Source of the DNA: an uncultured Ulvibacter sp.
GTDB lineage: Bacteria > Bacteroidota > Bacteroidia > Flavobacteriales > Flavobacteriaceae
DNA length: 64,000 nucleotides
Assembly (NCBI GenBank): GCA_938041335.1
Contig: CALIAF010000022.1
Location: forward strand, 1-64,000
Reading direction: 5' to 3'
Part shown: one piece after another, positions 44,717 to 52,730 of the stretch
Numbering within the stretch: position 1 is the stretch's first letter
Layout of the letters: every line of letters begins with the position of its first letter
Made by a program: the position numbers and the translations under genes
Notes under the pieces: model-generated
The model's input: the letters and a program-made list of their open reading frames with translations, nothing else
Told to the model about the DNA's origin: nothing
The model's database searches: none

Positions 44717-45701
44717 GCTCGCCACTAAAGGAGGCACTGCTACCGTGATTGATACCCTCTCTGGGCATTTAGTCCAGGAAGGATATACGGTGTTTACAGC
44801 TTCAGAAAAGATAAATAAGGCACATCGTTTGCTTGATATGATAATCGTTTTTTATCGGGTGCGCAGTAAAATAGATGCTGTACTAATTGATACCTATAGT
44901 ACCCAAAATTTTTATTATGCCACCACCATTGGTGCCTTATGCAGAAAATATAACATTCCCTATTATCCCATTCTTCACGGCGGAAATTTGCCGCAACGAC
45001 TAGAAAAAAGTCCATTAAAGTGCAATAGATATTTTGGAGAAGCTGCATTAAATATCTCCCCTTCGCATTATTTAAAAGAGGCATTTAATGCCAAAGGGTT
45101 TGATAATGTAGGTTACATTCCGAACACAATAAACATAGAGGCCTACCCATTTAAGCTTCGCAAAAAAGTGGCGCCAAAGCTATTATGGGTGCGTTCGTTC
45201 TCAGAAATTTATAATCCACAATTAGCGCTTGCGGTTTTAGAGACTTTAATAAAAAAAGGATATAATGCTACATTAACCATGATTGGTCCAGAAAAGGATG
45301 GGAGTCTTGCCTTGTGTAAAATGACAGCTCAAGATAGAGGACTGCCAATCACTTTTACAGGACTTCTCGCAAAAAAGGACTGGATTAAAAGGTCAGCCCA
45401 GTCAGATATTTTTATTAATACTACTAATTTTGATAATCTTCCGGTAAGTATCATCGAGGCCATGGCATTAGGGTTTCCCATTGTTTCTACAAATGTTGGA
45501 GGTATACCTTTTATGATTGAAGATACCGTTGATGGTATTATGGTAGCACCCAAAGATGTGAGTGCAATGGTTGATGCTATTCTGAAAATATGTGAAAATC
45601 AGCATATTTCCGAAGCTATGTCAAAAGCCGCCCGTGTAAAAGGGGAGTCTTATAACTGGAGCATTATTAAAGAGTCTTGGCATAAAGTGTTGGATTTTTA
45701 A
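44679..45701 (+). CDS. GT4-family glycosyltransferase
   Basis: The protein is 340 residues from the ATG at 44679, the natural start before KKKKTLLYIGNKLATKGGTATVIDTL; an in-frame ATG at 44652 would add nine residues inside the polymerase gene. The donor domain has LLWVRSFSEIYNPQLALAVLETLIKKGYNATLTMIGPEKDG and FINTTNFDNLPVSIIEAMALGFPIVSTNVGGIPFMI, a clear E-x7-E and GGIP region. It overlaps the polymerase gene by 38 bases and is the last transferase of the locus. Confidence 0.88.
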   Translation: MKKKKTLLYIGNKLATKGGTATVIDTLSGHLVQEGYTVFTASEKINKAHRLLDMIIVFYRVRSKIDAVLIDTYSTQNFYYATTIGALCRKYNIPYYPILHGGNLPQRLEKSPLKCNRYFGEAALNISPSHYLKEAFNAKGFDNVGYIPNTINIEAYPFKLRKKVAPKLLWVRSFSEIYNPQLALAVLETLIKKGYNATLTMIGPEKDGSLALCKMTAQDRGLPITFTGLLAKKDWIKRSAQSDIFINTTNFDNLPVSIIEAMALGFPIVSTNVGGIPFMIEDTVDGIMVAPKDVSAMVDAILKICENQHISEAMSKAARVKGESYNWSIIKESWHKVLDF

Positions 45702-45742
45702 TAGTAAAAGACCTATTTTTACCCGAGACCAACCCATCCTTA

Positions 45743-47140
45743 ATGTCTACCAGTAAAAAAAGCATTCACTTTGACATCTCTGAGCGGAAAGTATTATTGC
45801 GATTAATTGATATCGCTGTGGTATTAGCCATGCTTTATTTAGTGAGCCAAGTGTTTGATTTTGATTATTTTAAGATCAATGCGATACATTGGTTGTGGTC
45901 TATTGTTTTAGCTGTTTACCTTACTATTTTTGCCACCATCTTTGAGTTATACAATTTGCAAAAGGCGGGAAAATTTGAGGTGACCATACAGAACATTATT
46001 TTGACCACCTCTGTCACGGTGTTATTTTATTTGTTAACGCCTTTTTTCACTCCAGAGCTCCCAGAAAATAGATTGCAAATTGTGTATTTCTACATTGCAA
46101 TAAATATTTCACTCATTGTATGGCGTTATTTTTATGTGACACTAATATCTGCGGCTCGCTTTAATAAGCGTGTTCTTTTAATCGCAGATGGACCAGAGAT
46201 CGAAACCATTATTAACTCACTTGAAGCCTCAGATCCTAATTATAAAGTAGTTGGGTATGTGAAATCTGGAGAGAACAACTATACGGGACAAAAACGAGTT
46301 TCTTTATTAGAATTTAAAAACAGTAACCTCTTAGAGCTGGTTGCGGAGCATACTATTTCTGAAGTGGTGGTTGCGGCCCCAGCCTACGAGGGGATTACAC
46401 TACCGCTGTATAATCAATTGATTCATATGTTAGAATCTGGGGTATCGATCAGAGAGTATACTCAGGTTTATGAGGATATTAATAGACGGGTTCCGGTACA
46501 ACAGATAGATCAGGACTTTTATAAATTTTTTCCTTTTAGTAGGAGCAATCAAAATAAGCTGTACTTATTTTTTCATAGGGGCTTAGATCTTATCTTATCT
46601 GTTCTTGGATTGTTCTTTGGTTTGTTTTTAATCCCGTTCATTCTAATTGGTAATTTAATAGGAAATAAAGGTCCAATGTTTTATACGCAAGAGCGCGTGG
46701 GTAAAAATGGTATCCCTTTTAAAATTTTTAAACTTCGTAGTATGGTTATAAATGCGGAGAAGACAGGTGCTCAATTTGCTCAAAAAGGAGATGTGAGAGT
46801 GACCTCTTTTGGGCGTTTTTTAAGAAACACACGATTAGATGAAGTGCCCCAATTTTTAAATGTTATTAAAGGGGATATGAGCATTATAGGGCCACGTCCT
46901 GAGCGTCCTGTATTTGTTAAAGAACTATCAGAGAAAATTCCTTTTTATGAAGTGCGGCATCTGGTAAAGCCTGGAGTTACGGGTTGGGCGCAGGTAAATG
47001 CAGATTACGGTTCTACAGATGCAGATGCCTTAGAGAAACTACAATTTGATTTGTACTATATTAAACACAGAAGTCTTTTTCTGGATATTAGTATCGTGGT
47101 AAAAACATTGAGTACGATTATTTTTTATCGTGGGCAGTAA
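45743..47140 (+). CDS. Polyprenyl-phosphate sugar phosphotransferase (WcaJ/WbaP type)
   Basis: This enzyme starts glycan assembly by moving a sugar-1-phosphate onto undecaprenyl phosphate. The 465-residue protein has four N-terminal membrane helices (about residues 14-130), a Rossmann-like CoA-binding-type domain (about 145-255, KRVLLIADGPEIETIINSLEA) and a re-entrant helix (about 278-305). The catalytic Bac_transf domain contains RVGKNGIPFKIFKLRSM, DEVPQFLNVIKGDMSIIGPRPERP and KPGVTGWAQVNADYG. The donor is often UDP-Glc or UDP-Gal; the motifs do not decide. It is the last gene of the plus-strand polysaccharide locus. Confidence 0.94.
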   Translation: MSTSKKSIHFDISERKVLLRLIDIAVVLAMLYLVSQVFDFDYFKINAIHWLWSIVLAVYLTIFATIFELYNLQKAGKFEVTIQNIILTTSVTVLFYLLTPFFTPELPENRLQIVYFYIAINISLIVWRYFYVTLISAARFNKRVLLIADGPEIETIINSLEASDPNYKVVGYVKSGENNYTGQKRVSLLEFKNSNLLELVAEHTISEVVVAAPAYEGITLPLYNQLIHMLESGVSIREYTQVYEDINRRVPVQQIDQDFYKFFPFSRSNQNKLYLFFHRGLDLILSVLGLFFGLFLIPFILIGNLIGNKGPMFYTQERVGKNGIPFKIFKLRSMVINAEKTGAQFAQKGDVRVTSFGRFLRNTRLDEVPQFLNVIKGDMSIIGPRPERPVFVKELSEKIPFYEVRHLVKPGVTGWAQVNADYGSTDADALEKLQFDLYYIKHRSLFLDISIVVKTLSTIIFYRGQ

Positions 47141-47450
47141 AGTATAGAATATACAAAAGATGCTCTTCCTTCAAAATTATTACTGTACTTTATGTATGCA
47201 CCTATAGGCACACGATGTAGTGTTTTTCCTTTTTTTATTCTATGACTTTCTCTTAATCTCTAAGCTGTGCATCAGAGCTGAGAAAAGGGGTGGAAAGTTT
47301 CTATTAATAGCTAAATAACAATGTGCTACCCTTTCTTGCTTCGCTCAACCTATTTAGAGAGAAAGGCAAAAAGATTACATTTCTATAATAATGAATTCAA
47401 TGGTTTAATTCAATAAAGTGTAATTAGGTAAATTTAAGAATAAGTTGCAT
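47141..47450. other. Intergenic region after the polysaccharide locus
   Basis: About 310 bases without a supported gene lie between the last polysaccharide gene and the terminator of the lipoprotein gene. I see a T-rich stretch (about 47224-47241) after the weak inverted repeat acac/gtgt, which might end the long transcript, but no convincing stem. No tRNA, transposase remnant or long repeat was found. Confidence 0.5.
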
Positions 47451-47480
47451 AAAAAAAATCCACCTATATAAGGTGGATTT
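47451..47480 (-). terminator. Rho-independent terminator of the small lipoprotein gene
   Basis: Arms at 47456-47465 and 47471-47480 (aaatccacct/aggtggattt, 10 pairs) enclose a five-base loop. On the minus strand the stem is followed by eight T (A run at 47451-47458). It lies 19 bases past the stop of the lipoprotein gene that reads toward it. Confidence 0.85.
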
Positions 47481-47499
47481 AGAATTGCAATGTATAATA

Positions 47500-48030
47500 T
47501 TAAAAAGCACCGCAGGATTCGCATTGCTCTAGGTACATGGCCCAACTATTTTCTGAGAAATCCAATCCATTGGCCCAAGCAGTTTCGTTTTGACCATCTC
47601 GACTTACTTCTGCGTGAGCGGCTATACAACCACAGAAGAAGTCATCACCAACTACTTCAAAAACATATTCATAAACAGTTGTGCCGTTAGGCAAATCTAC
47701 TTTAATTGGGAATCTTCCTATTTTTGGATTTCCAGATCGAGTCACTGGTATTTCATCACAATTACCTACGTATAGATGAACAGCATTTAACTCCCATCCC
47801 TCCATAGTTTCATAGCGTAGCACTAAATTTCCGAGGCTGTTTTGAGAAACAGTGAATTCTCCTGCATCAGAATTTTGCCCTGCAATTAAGTCTACATTTT
47901 GACATAGTTGTAATTGACCTTGTAGTTCAAGATTAGATGTTGACTCATTTGCTTCATCAGTATTTTCTTTAGAGCAAAAGCTTAAGGTAAGGGCTAAAAA
48001 TAGTATTGGTAATATTTTTGAATTTTTCAT
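47500..48030 (-). CDS. Small lipoprotein of unknown function
   Basis: I place the start at 48030 (MKNSKILPILFLALTLSFCSKEN), which gives a clean lipoprotein signal with lipobox LSFC and 176 residues; an upstream start would put 18 residues before it. The mature protein has CQNVDLIAGQNSDAGEFTVSQNSLGNLVLRY, WELNAVHLYVGNCDEIP, GNPKIGRFP and a C-terminal FFCGCIAAHAEVSRDGQNETAWANGLDFSENSWAMYLEQC. Similar modules occur in many Bacteroidota surface lipoproteins (from memory), but no function is known to me. It reads toward the end of the polysaccharide locus and has its own terminator. Confidence 0.78.
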   Translation of the reverse strand: MKNSKILPILFLALTLSFCSKENTDEANESTSNLELQGQLQLCQNVDLIAGQNSDAGEFTVSQNSLGNLVLRYETMEGWELNAVHLYVGNCDEIPVTRSGNPKIGRFPIKVDLPNGTTVYEYVFEVVGDDFFCGCIAAHAEVSRDGQNETAWANGLDFSENSWAMYLEQCESCGAF

Positions 48031-48411
48031 ATATTTTGAATTTAAAGTTGCCTTAAAAATACGAAAACATTTAACAATTAACATTTTTTATGTCATAAAT
48101 ATCCGACAAAAAACATTAGAACACGTTGAAATACTTAATTATGTAGTGTAAGCAGTGATTTTACATACATAATGATCCAATGATTTGAGTTGAGTGCGGG
48201 CATGTTTTGAATTGAAATTCACTTTTTGGGATTAATTAATCACTTCAATTAGTCTCTAATAATTAGAAATAACTTAATTCTTTTAATACTCCAATACTAC
48301 TTGAGTTCGAATGGTTGGCAACCGTTTGGTGTTTGAAAATTGTTCTATTGAAAAAAAACTAAATTTAAAGGCTATAATTGTTCTATTGATGTAGCTTAAA
48401 TAGCTATCAAT
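48031..48411. other. Intergenic region with a 14-base direct repeat
   Basis: This AT-rich stretch holds no supported gene. It contains two exact copies of aattgttctattga at 48338-48351 and 48376-48389. Just beyond is an imperfect inverted repeat (ttgatgtagct/agctatcaa, about 48386-48410) that may form a weak stem after the end of the DUF4105 gene. It should also contain the promoter of the lipoprotein gene, which I could not pin down. Confidence 0.5.
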
Positions 48412-49623
48412 CTATGATTTCAGAAATCGCCATACATACACATATCGCACAATCAATGCAATAAATAAGGGTATGAGGGCTGGTGCAAATACTTGAACCC
48501 CCGTTATCCAATGGATAATAAGCAAACTGAAAAGCACCAATAAAAAGAATAGATACTTAGCAGCCCATTTAGGTGGGCTTTTCTTAACTACAACAAAAGC
48601 CATAAAAAGATTAAGTGGTAACGCCCACAACATATTATAGTTATTAGCGGTAGCGGTATGATCTGTTGCCGTCCATAATAGTAATAATAAAACACCTGCA
48701 ATACCTGTAATCAGCATAATACTTCCATCTAGAAACCTACTCCTAGTTTCTTTTTTAAAGTCCTTAAATGTGATGTAAATAATAAATAACCCAATGACAC
48801 TAAAAATCACTAAAGGACTCCAGAGCAGATGGTTGGTTCCTTTTTTTATTGAACTTGTTAGAATTACTCTTTTTTCAAGAACTAGTGGTTTTTCAATACC
48901 ATTGCTAATAATAGTAGCATCTTTAGCGCCTGTATACACATAGTCTGGTAAAAACTGATGCTCTTCTGGACTCGCCATTCTATCTATCACACTACCTAAA
49001 GCGGTATCAATACCTAAGCTACCCCACGTATTATAATCTAATCTTGACTGTATGAGTTGTCTAAATGTAAATTGAACTGGCACAGATGTGTCATAGTATT
49101 TTAGCTTATCACCTAAAGATATTTGCAGCACATCTCTCATTTTTGTGGCACAATTGTCATAGAAGAAATCGTATAAATAAGCTCTATTTTCTGGTGTAGC
49201 ATTGTTTTGTAGATAGCTCGCAATAGCAAGTTTATCTTCTTGTGTGAGATTGAGTACTTGCTCTTTCATCCATCTATTCTGGGCAGCGTAATGGCTTTTG
49301 TAAGCTCCATAACTTCCGGTGTCGAGCTTATAAAGCATTTTCCCTTTGGCAAAATTGAGAATAAAATTAGGCGCGTCAAAGTCAAACACTCCATAATTAT
49401 ATATCACATCAATGCCATTAATAGGATCATGAATTCTAAAAGCACTGTGGCCAAATTTTTCAGGCAAATCTGATCCAGGCCCCATAGTGAGAATGCTAAT
49501 TTCTGTAGCTTCTGAAAAAGGATACGATTGCCCTTGCGTAGTTATAACACAAAGTAGGAGGAGTACGGAAGAAAAGAATTTGCGCAAAGTAAAATTGGTT
49601 TTATAAATGTAAAGGTAGCGCAT
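48412..49623 (-). CDS. DUF4105 (Lnb N-terminal periplasmic domain) membrane protein
   Basis: The 403-residue protein has an N-terminal signal-like helix (about residues 14-31) and a DUF4105 domain, recognisable by LTMGPGSDLPEKFGHSAFRIHDPINGIDVIYNYGVFDF with the conserved Gly-His-Ser and YNYG. A DFFYDNCATKMRDVL block follows with the conserved Asn-Cys. The C-terminal part (about 255-400) has about five membrane helices. This domain is related to the N-terminal domain of Lnb, the lipoprotein N-acyl transferase of some Gram-positives, but catalysis by the flavobacterial proteins is not established. It is a single gene with gaps on both sides. Confidence 0.85.
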   Translation of the reverse strand: MRYLYIYKTNFTLRKFFSSVLLLLCVITTQGQSYPFSEATEISILTMGPGSDLPEKFGHSAFRIHDPINGIDVIYNYGVFDFDAPNFILNFAKGKMLYKLDTGSYGAYKSHYAAQNRWMKEQVLNLTQEDKLAIASYLQNNATPENRAYLYDFFYDNCATKMRDVLQISLGDKLKYYDTSVPVQFTFRQLIQSRLDYNTWGSLGIDTALGSVIDRMASPEEHQFLPDYVYTGAKDATIISNGIEKPLVLEKRVILTSSIKKGTNHLLWSPLVIFSVIGLFIIYITFKDFKKETRSRFLDGSIMLITGIAGVLLLLLWTATDHTATANNYNMLWALPLNLFMAFVVVKKSPPKWAAKYLFFLLVLFSLLIIHWITGVQVFAPALIPLFIALIVRYVYVWRFLKS

Positions 49624-49801
49624 CCTTAAAAAGTAGCCAATGGTTTATTATTTAAAAGTAAATTGAGAAAAGGGAATGTTTCCGGAGTAATCAAAGAATG
49701 ATATTTTGCCAATTTTTTAGAATCTATCTTTATAAAGCGATCTCGACTGCGCTAGACCGGGCAATTTGCATTTTTAAATTTGCCTATTGCTAAAAGCTAG
49801 C

Positions 49802-50920
49802 TTAGCGGAAAATATCCCAATCTAGGGTCACTGAAAAGACATTAGAATACAAAGCGGCACTAGAATCGCCTATGTCTGTCAATGCATAGTCAACGGCAAT
49901 ACCTTTGTATTTAAAGCCTACGCCTAAGTTGGGTTGCACGCTTGTAGATTCTGTGCCGTCCAGTCTCCTTGCGTTCTGAAAATTACCTACGCCTGTTCTA
50001 ATAAAAATCATATCAATATACCCAAACTCTAAACCAAGGGCAGGAGTCATACTTAGACTTGAGGTACTTAAAAAGTCATTAGTCTCAGCAAACCTAAAAT
50101 TGAAATCTAACTCAGCTTGCAGTGTATAGTCATAATCGTAAGTAAATTTTTTAGCAACACCCATTTGTAATTTTGGGATAGTGATTTCTGATGTTTCCGG
50201 TAATTCTTGATTCTGTCCCGCAACCGCTCCTTGTATGTCTGCAAATTTATCTTCGTCAATTGACCAGGCATTTACGGTGGTAGAAATGTCCCTAACCATT
50301 AAACCATATTGCCATCCTTTATCGCCTTCAAATTGTAATCCTGCATCAAGACCAAAGCCCCAAGAACTTGCAAAGTCGCCAATAATACGTCTTACCACTT
50401 TTGCATTTACCCCAAAACTAAAGCCGTCTAAAGGCAGGCGGCGCGCATAACTAAAAGTACCTGCATAATCTGCCGTAGAGAATAGACTAATACGATCATA
50501 ATTTACTTGCCCTTGATCATCAATAAGTTGCGTAGTGTTTAAAATATCATCAACTCCAAAACGGATCAATGAAAAAGCTACAGCACTCTCTTTATCTAAT
50601 GGCATTGCAAAAGCCGCATAGTCGTAGTTCGCAATATTAGCAAAGTACGAAGCGTGCATTAATGAGAGTTGTTTATCTTCAAGTTTGGTTAATCCTGCTG
50701 GATTCCAGTATCCTGCATTTACATCGCCCGTGCCCGCAACCATGGCGTTAGACATCCCAAAAGCACGTGCATCTACCCCAATGTTTAAAAATTCATTAGA
50801 ATACTTACGTACTGTTTGTGCCTGCAAAGAAAACCCCGTAATAATAAAAAGAAGTAAAAGCTGTTTCAACCCGCTATTTTTGGACAAATATCTCAATATT
50901 TTTAGAATTGACTTGTTCAT
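49802..50920 (-). CDS. PorV/PorQ-family outer membrane protein
   Basis: The 372-residue protein has an N-terminal signal peptide (cleavage near SLQAQ, residue 35). The family core follows: KYSNEFLNIGVDARAFGMSNAMVAGTGDVNAGYWNPAGLTKLEDKQLSLMHA. The rest is a beta-barrel pattern that ends in ALYSNVFSVTLDWDIFR. PorV carries T9SS substrates to the attachment complex; PorQ-like and other relatives of this family exist in several copies per genome, so its role in secretion is plausible and not proven. No other T9SS machinery gene is next to it. Confidence 0.82.
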   Translation of the reverse strand: MNKSILKILRYLSKNSGLKQLLLLFIITGFSLQAQTVRKYSNEFLNIGVDARAFGMSNAMVAGTGDVNAGYWNPAGLTKLEDKQLSLMHASYFANIANYDYAAFAMPLDKESAVAFSLIRFGVDDILNTTQLIDDQGQVNYDRISLFSTADYAGTFSYARRLPLDGFSFGVNAKVVRRIIGDFASSWGFGLDAGLQFEGDKGWQYGLMVRDISTTVNAWSIDEDKFADIQGAVAGQNQELPETSEITIPKLQMGVAKKFTYDYDYTLQAELDFNFRFAETNDFLSTSSLSMTPALGLEFGYIDMIFIRTGVGNFQNARRLDGTESTSVQPNLGVGFKYKGIAVDYALTDIGDSSAALYSNVFSVTLDWDIFR

Positions 50921-51235
50921 TACTAAACTATATTTTTATTCACATATTGTACTAATTGTGACAGATACCATTATAACCATAAAATGCTACCTATAATTTG
51001 TTTCTTTTTCGTCCACATTACAATATAAAATAATACCATGGCTACTGCTATGCTATGATTTTCTATTTTATTTGAACAAAAAATAATTCAGATTAGTAAA
51101 GCGACATTTCATAATCATATTGGTATTAGACGAAAATACTTTCCTATTTTTACAAAACTGGCTTTATTTCTAGTCCTTTAATAATAGCTTCGGAAATTTA
51201 TAAGATTGAAAATTGCCAGAATAAAACCATCTTTT
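50921..51235. other. Intergenic region between divergent genes
   Basis: About 315 AT-rich bases separate the starts of the PorV/PorQ-like gene (minus) and pssA (plus). Both promoters should lie here. A TATTTTTA at about 51143 resembles a -7 box except for its last base. No gene, repeat or structured RNA was recognised. Confidence 0.45.
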
Positions 51236-51976
51236 ATGATTAAGCAAATACCAAATATCATTACATCGCTAAACTTATTATGTGGCTGTGTCGCTTTACT
51301 ATTTGCGATGTCTGGAGATCTAATAACGGCTTCGTTTTTTGCTTTTCTAGGAATATTTTTTGATTTCTTTGATGGCCTTGCAGCAAGACTTTTAAATGCA
51401 TCAAGTAAAGTAGGGCTAGAGTTAGACTCATTAGCAGATATGGTGACCAGTGGTGTAGTGCCCGGGTTTGTGATGGTACAACTACTTAGCTATGCGATTA
51501 CGGGTAATTATATAGACATTACAGCATTATTTGCAGATAACTCTTGGAATGCAAATATGTCCCAGTACACTCCATTTATTGGCTTAATGATTGTTATTGC
51601 TTCTGCATATAGATTGGCAAAATTTAATGTAGATACGAGACAAACCAATAGTTTTATTGGACTTCCCGTTCCAGCAAATACATTATTGATTTTAAGTTTA
51701 CCACTTATTTTGGCATTTCAGCAAACAGAAATGGTAACAGATATCATTTTAAACCAATGGGTATTAATAGGCCTTACATTGTTAAGCAGCATATTATTAA
51801 ATGCAGAAATCCCGCTCTTTGCCTTAAAGTTTAAAACTTGGGACTTTAAGAGCAACGCCATTCGTTACGTGTTTCTAATTATAGCTATAATAGGATTGTT
51901 CTTCTTTCACTTTTTAGCGATTCCAGTGATCATCTTGCTCTATATCGTGTTGTCTCTTTTTTGGAAGGAGAAATAA
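51236..51976 (+). CDS. pssA: CDP-diacylglycerol-serine O-phosphatidyltransferase
   Basis: PssA makes phosphatidylserine from CDP-diacylglycerol and serine, the precursor of phosphatidylethanolamine. The CDP-alcohol phosphatidyltransferase motif D-G-x2-A-R-x8-G-x3-D-x3-D is complete (DGLAARLL...GLELDSLAD, about residues 45-68). About seven to eight membrane helices fill the rest. I chose the ATG at 51236 (IKQIPNIITSLNLLCGC), giving 246 residues; a TTG 30 bases earlier is possible but adds an uncharacteristic basic stretch. The early PNxxTxxNLxCG block is typical of the serine-specific subgroup. Confidence 0.92.
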   Translation: MIKQIPNIITSLNLLCGCVALLFAMSGDLITASFFAFLGIFFDFFDGLAARLLNASSKVGLELDSLADMVTSGVVPGFVMVQLLSYAITGNYIDITALFADNSWNANMSQYTPFIGLMIVIASAYRLAKFNVDTRQTNSFIGLPVPANTLLILSLPLILAFQQTEMVTDIILNQWVLIGLTLLSSILLNAEIPLFALKFKTWDFKSNAIRYVFLIIAIIGLFFFHFLAIPVIILLYIVLSLFWKEK

Positions 51977-52077
51977 AAGATTAACGATTGTGGATTGAGG
52001 ATTGTAGATTTTTGAAATAAAAAAGTAAAACTTAAACTTTCAAAATCATCAGAATTTATTTTACTTAGCCGTCACCT

Positions 52078-52106
52078 TGTCCCGATATTTATCGGGAGTC
52101 GAAAGG
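52078..52106 (+). repeat. REP-like palindromic element A, left copy
   Basis: The core is an 8-base palindrome (tcccgata/tatcggga) followed by gtcgaaagg. It is an inverted copy, 26 of 29 bases matching, of 52671-52699 on the other side of a small membrane protein gene. Confidence 0.75.
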
Positions 52107-52152
52107 CAGCGAACAGACAAAGTTTTGTGATTTATTGAAGTTTAGAAATGCA

Positions 52153-52173
52153 CTTCGACAAGCTCAGTGTGAC
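52153..52173 (+). repeat. REP-like element B, left copy
   Basis: The 21-base sequence cttcgacaagctcag plus gtgtgac-like end matches, in inverted orientation and at 18 of 21 bases, the copy at 52612-52632. Motifs of the form cttcgacaagctcag are common intergenic repeats in many bacterial genomes (from memory). Confidence 0.72.
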
Positions 52174-52187
52174 AAGTTTTATTGTAT

Positions 52188-52562
52188 TCAATCCAATGCC
52201 CATTCAAAGGCAGAACTATTTATTATTATAAAGTTGATTAATATTAATCCGAGACTGATAAAAAAAAGTTTCTTTTTTATGGATTTCAATTTTAATATAA
52301 TGTTTAATAGGTAGCAAATAATAATTGTGAGCGTTCCGTAAAACATAGCTATTAAAGAAAAAATTAAAGCTTTTCGATCGAGACCATCATTTGAAATAAA
52401 CTCGGCGTCGCCATATTTAGGGAAATGTCCTAATTCCATAAATCCCATTAAAATAAAATATATCCAAATAATTATTGAGGTAACTAAAAGTATCAATGAT
52501 AATCCAAAGGCATAGCGGACTATTGGTACTATAATTTTAGTTTTTGCTTGAGAAAATTTCAT
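52188..52562 (-). CDS. Small membrane protein of unknown function
   Basis: The 124-residue protein has three membrane helices (about residues 12-38, 66-88 and 95-115). Between the first two lies a soluble loop with GFMELGHFPKYGDAEF, a motif I have seen in other small flavobacterial membrane proteins (from memory). No function is known to me. The gene stands alone, on the opposite strand to pssA. It is bracketed by two pairs of inverted repeats (A and B on the left, B and A on the right), so the whole segment 52078-52699 looks like a unit. A real gene is likely because of the regular helix and loop pattern, but it is short. Confidence 0.65.
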   Translation of the reverse strand: MKFSQAKTKIIVPIVRYAFGLSLILLVTSIIIWIYFILMGFMELGHFPKYGDAEFISNDGLDRKALIFSLIAMFYGTLTIIICYLLNIILKLKSIKKKLFFISLGLILINFIIINSSAFEWALD

Positions 52563-52611
52563 GTCAAATAACTCTGTTTTAATATTAATTTGTAAATATT
52601 ATTAACTAAAA

Positions 52612-52632
52612 GTCATGCTGAGCCTGTCGAAG
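52612..52632 (-). repeat. REP-like element B, right copy
   Basis: This is the inverted partner of 52153-52173 (18 of 21 bases match). It lies 49 bases upstream of the start codon of the small membrane protein gene, inside the outer A copy. Confidence 0.72.
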
Positions 52633-52670
52633 CACAACAACGGCAGTACTTTTAAATTAGTTTCATATAG

Positions 52671-52699
52671 CCCTTCGACTCCCGATAGCTATCGGGACA
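52671..52699 (-). repeat. REP-like palindromic element A, right copy
   Basis: This is the inverted partner of 52078-52106. The palindrome is tcccgata-gc-tatcggga, and it is preceded by cccttcgac. It lies 31 bases past the stop of the O-antigen translocase gene, where its stem may also slow or stop transcription. Confidence 0.75.
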
Positions 52700-52730
52700 G
52701 ACTGACAACCGTTAATGAATGAGACAATTT

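Noticed and set aside
47490..47775. Plus-strand frames opposite the small lipoprotein gene
   Set aside because: They lack signals or motifs, and the minus strand has a lipobox, a full frame and a terminator.
52078..52699. Insertion sequence remnant
   Set aside because: There are inverted repeats but no transposase, no target duplication that I could see, and the enclosed protein is a small membrane protein.
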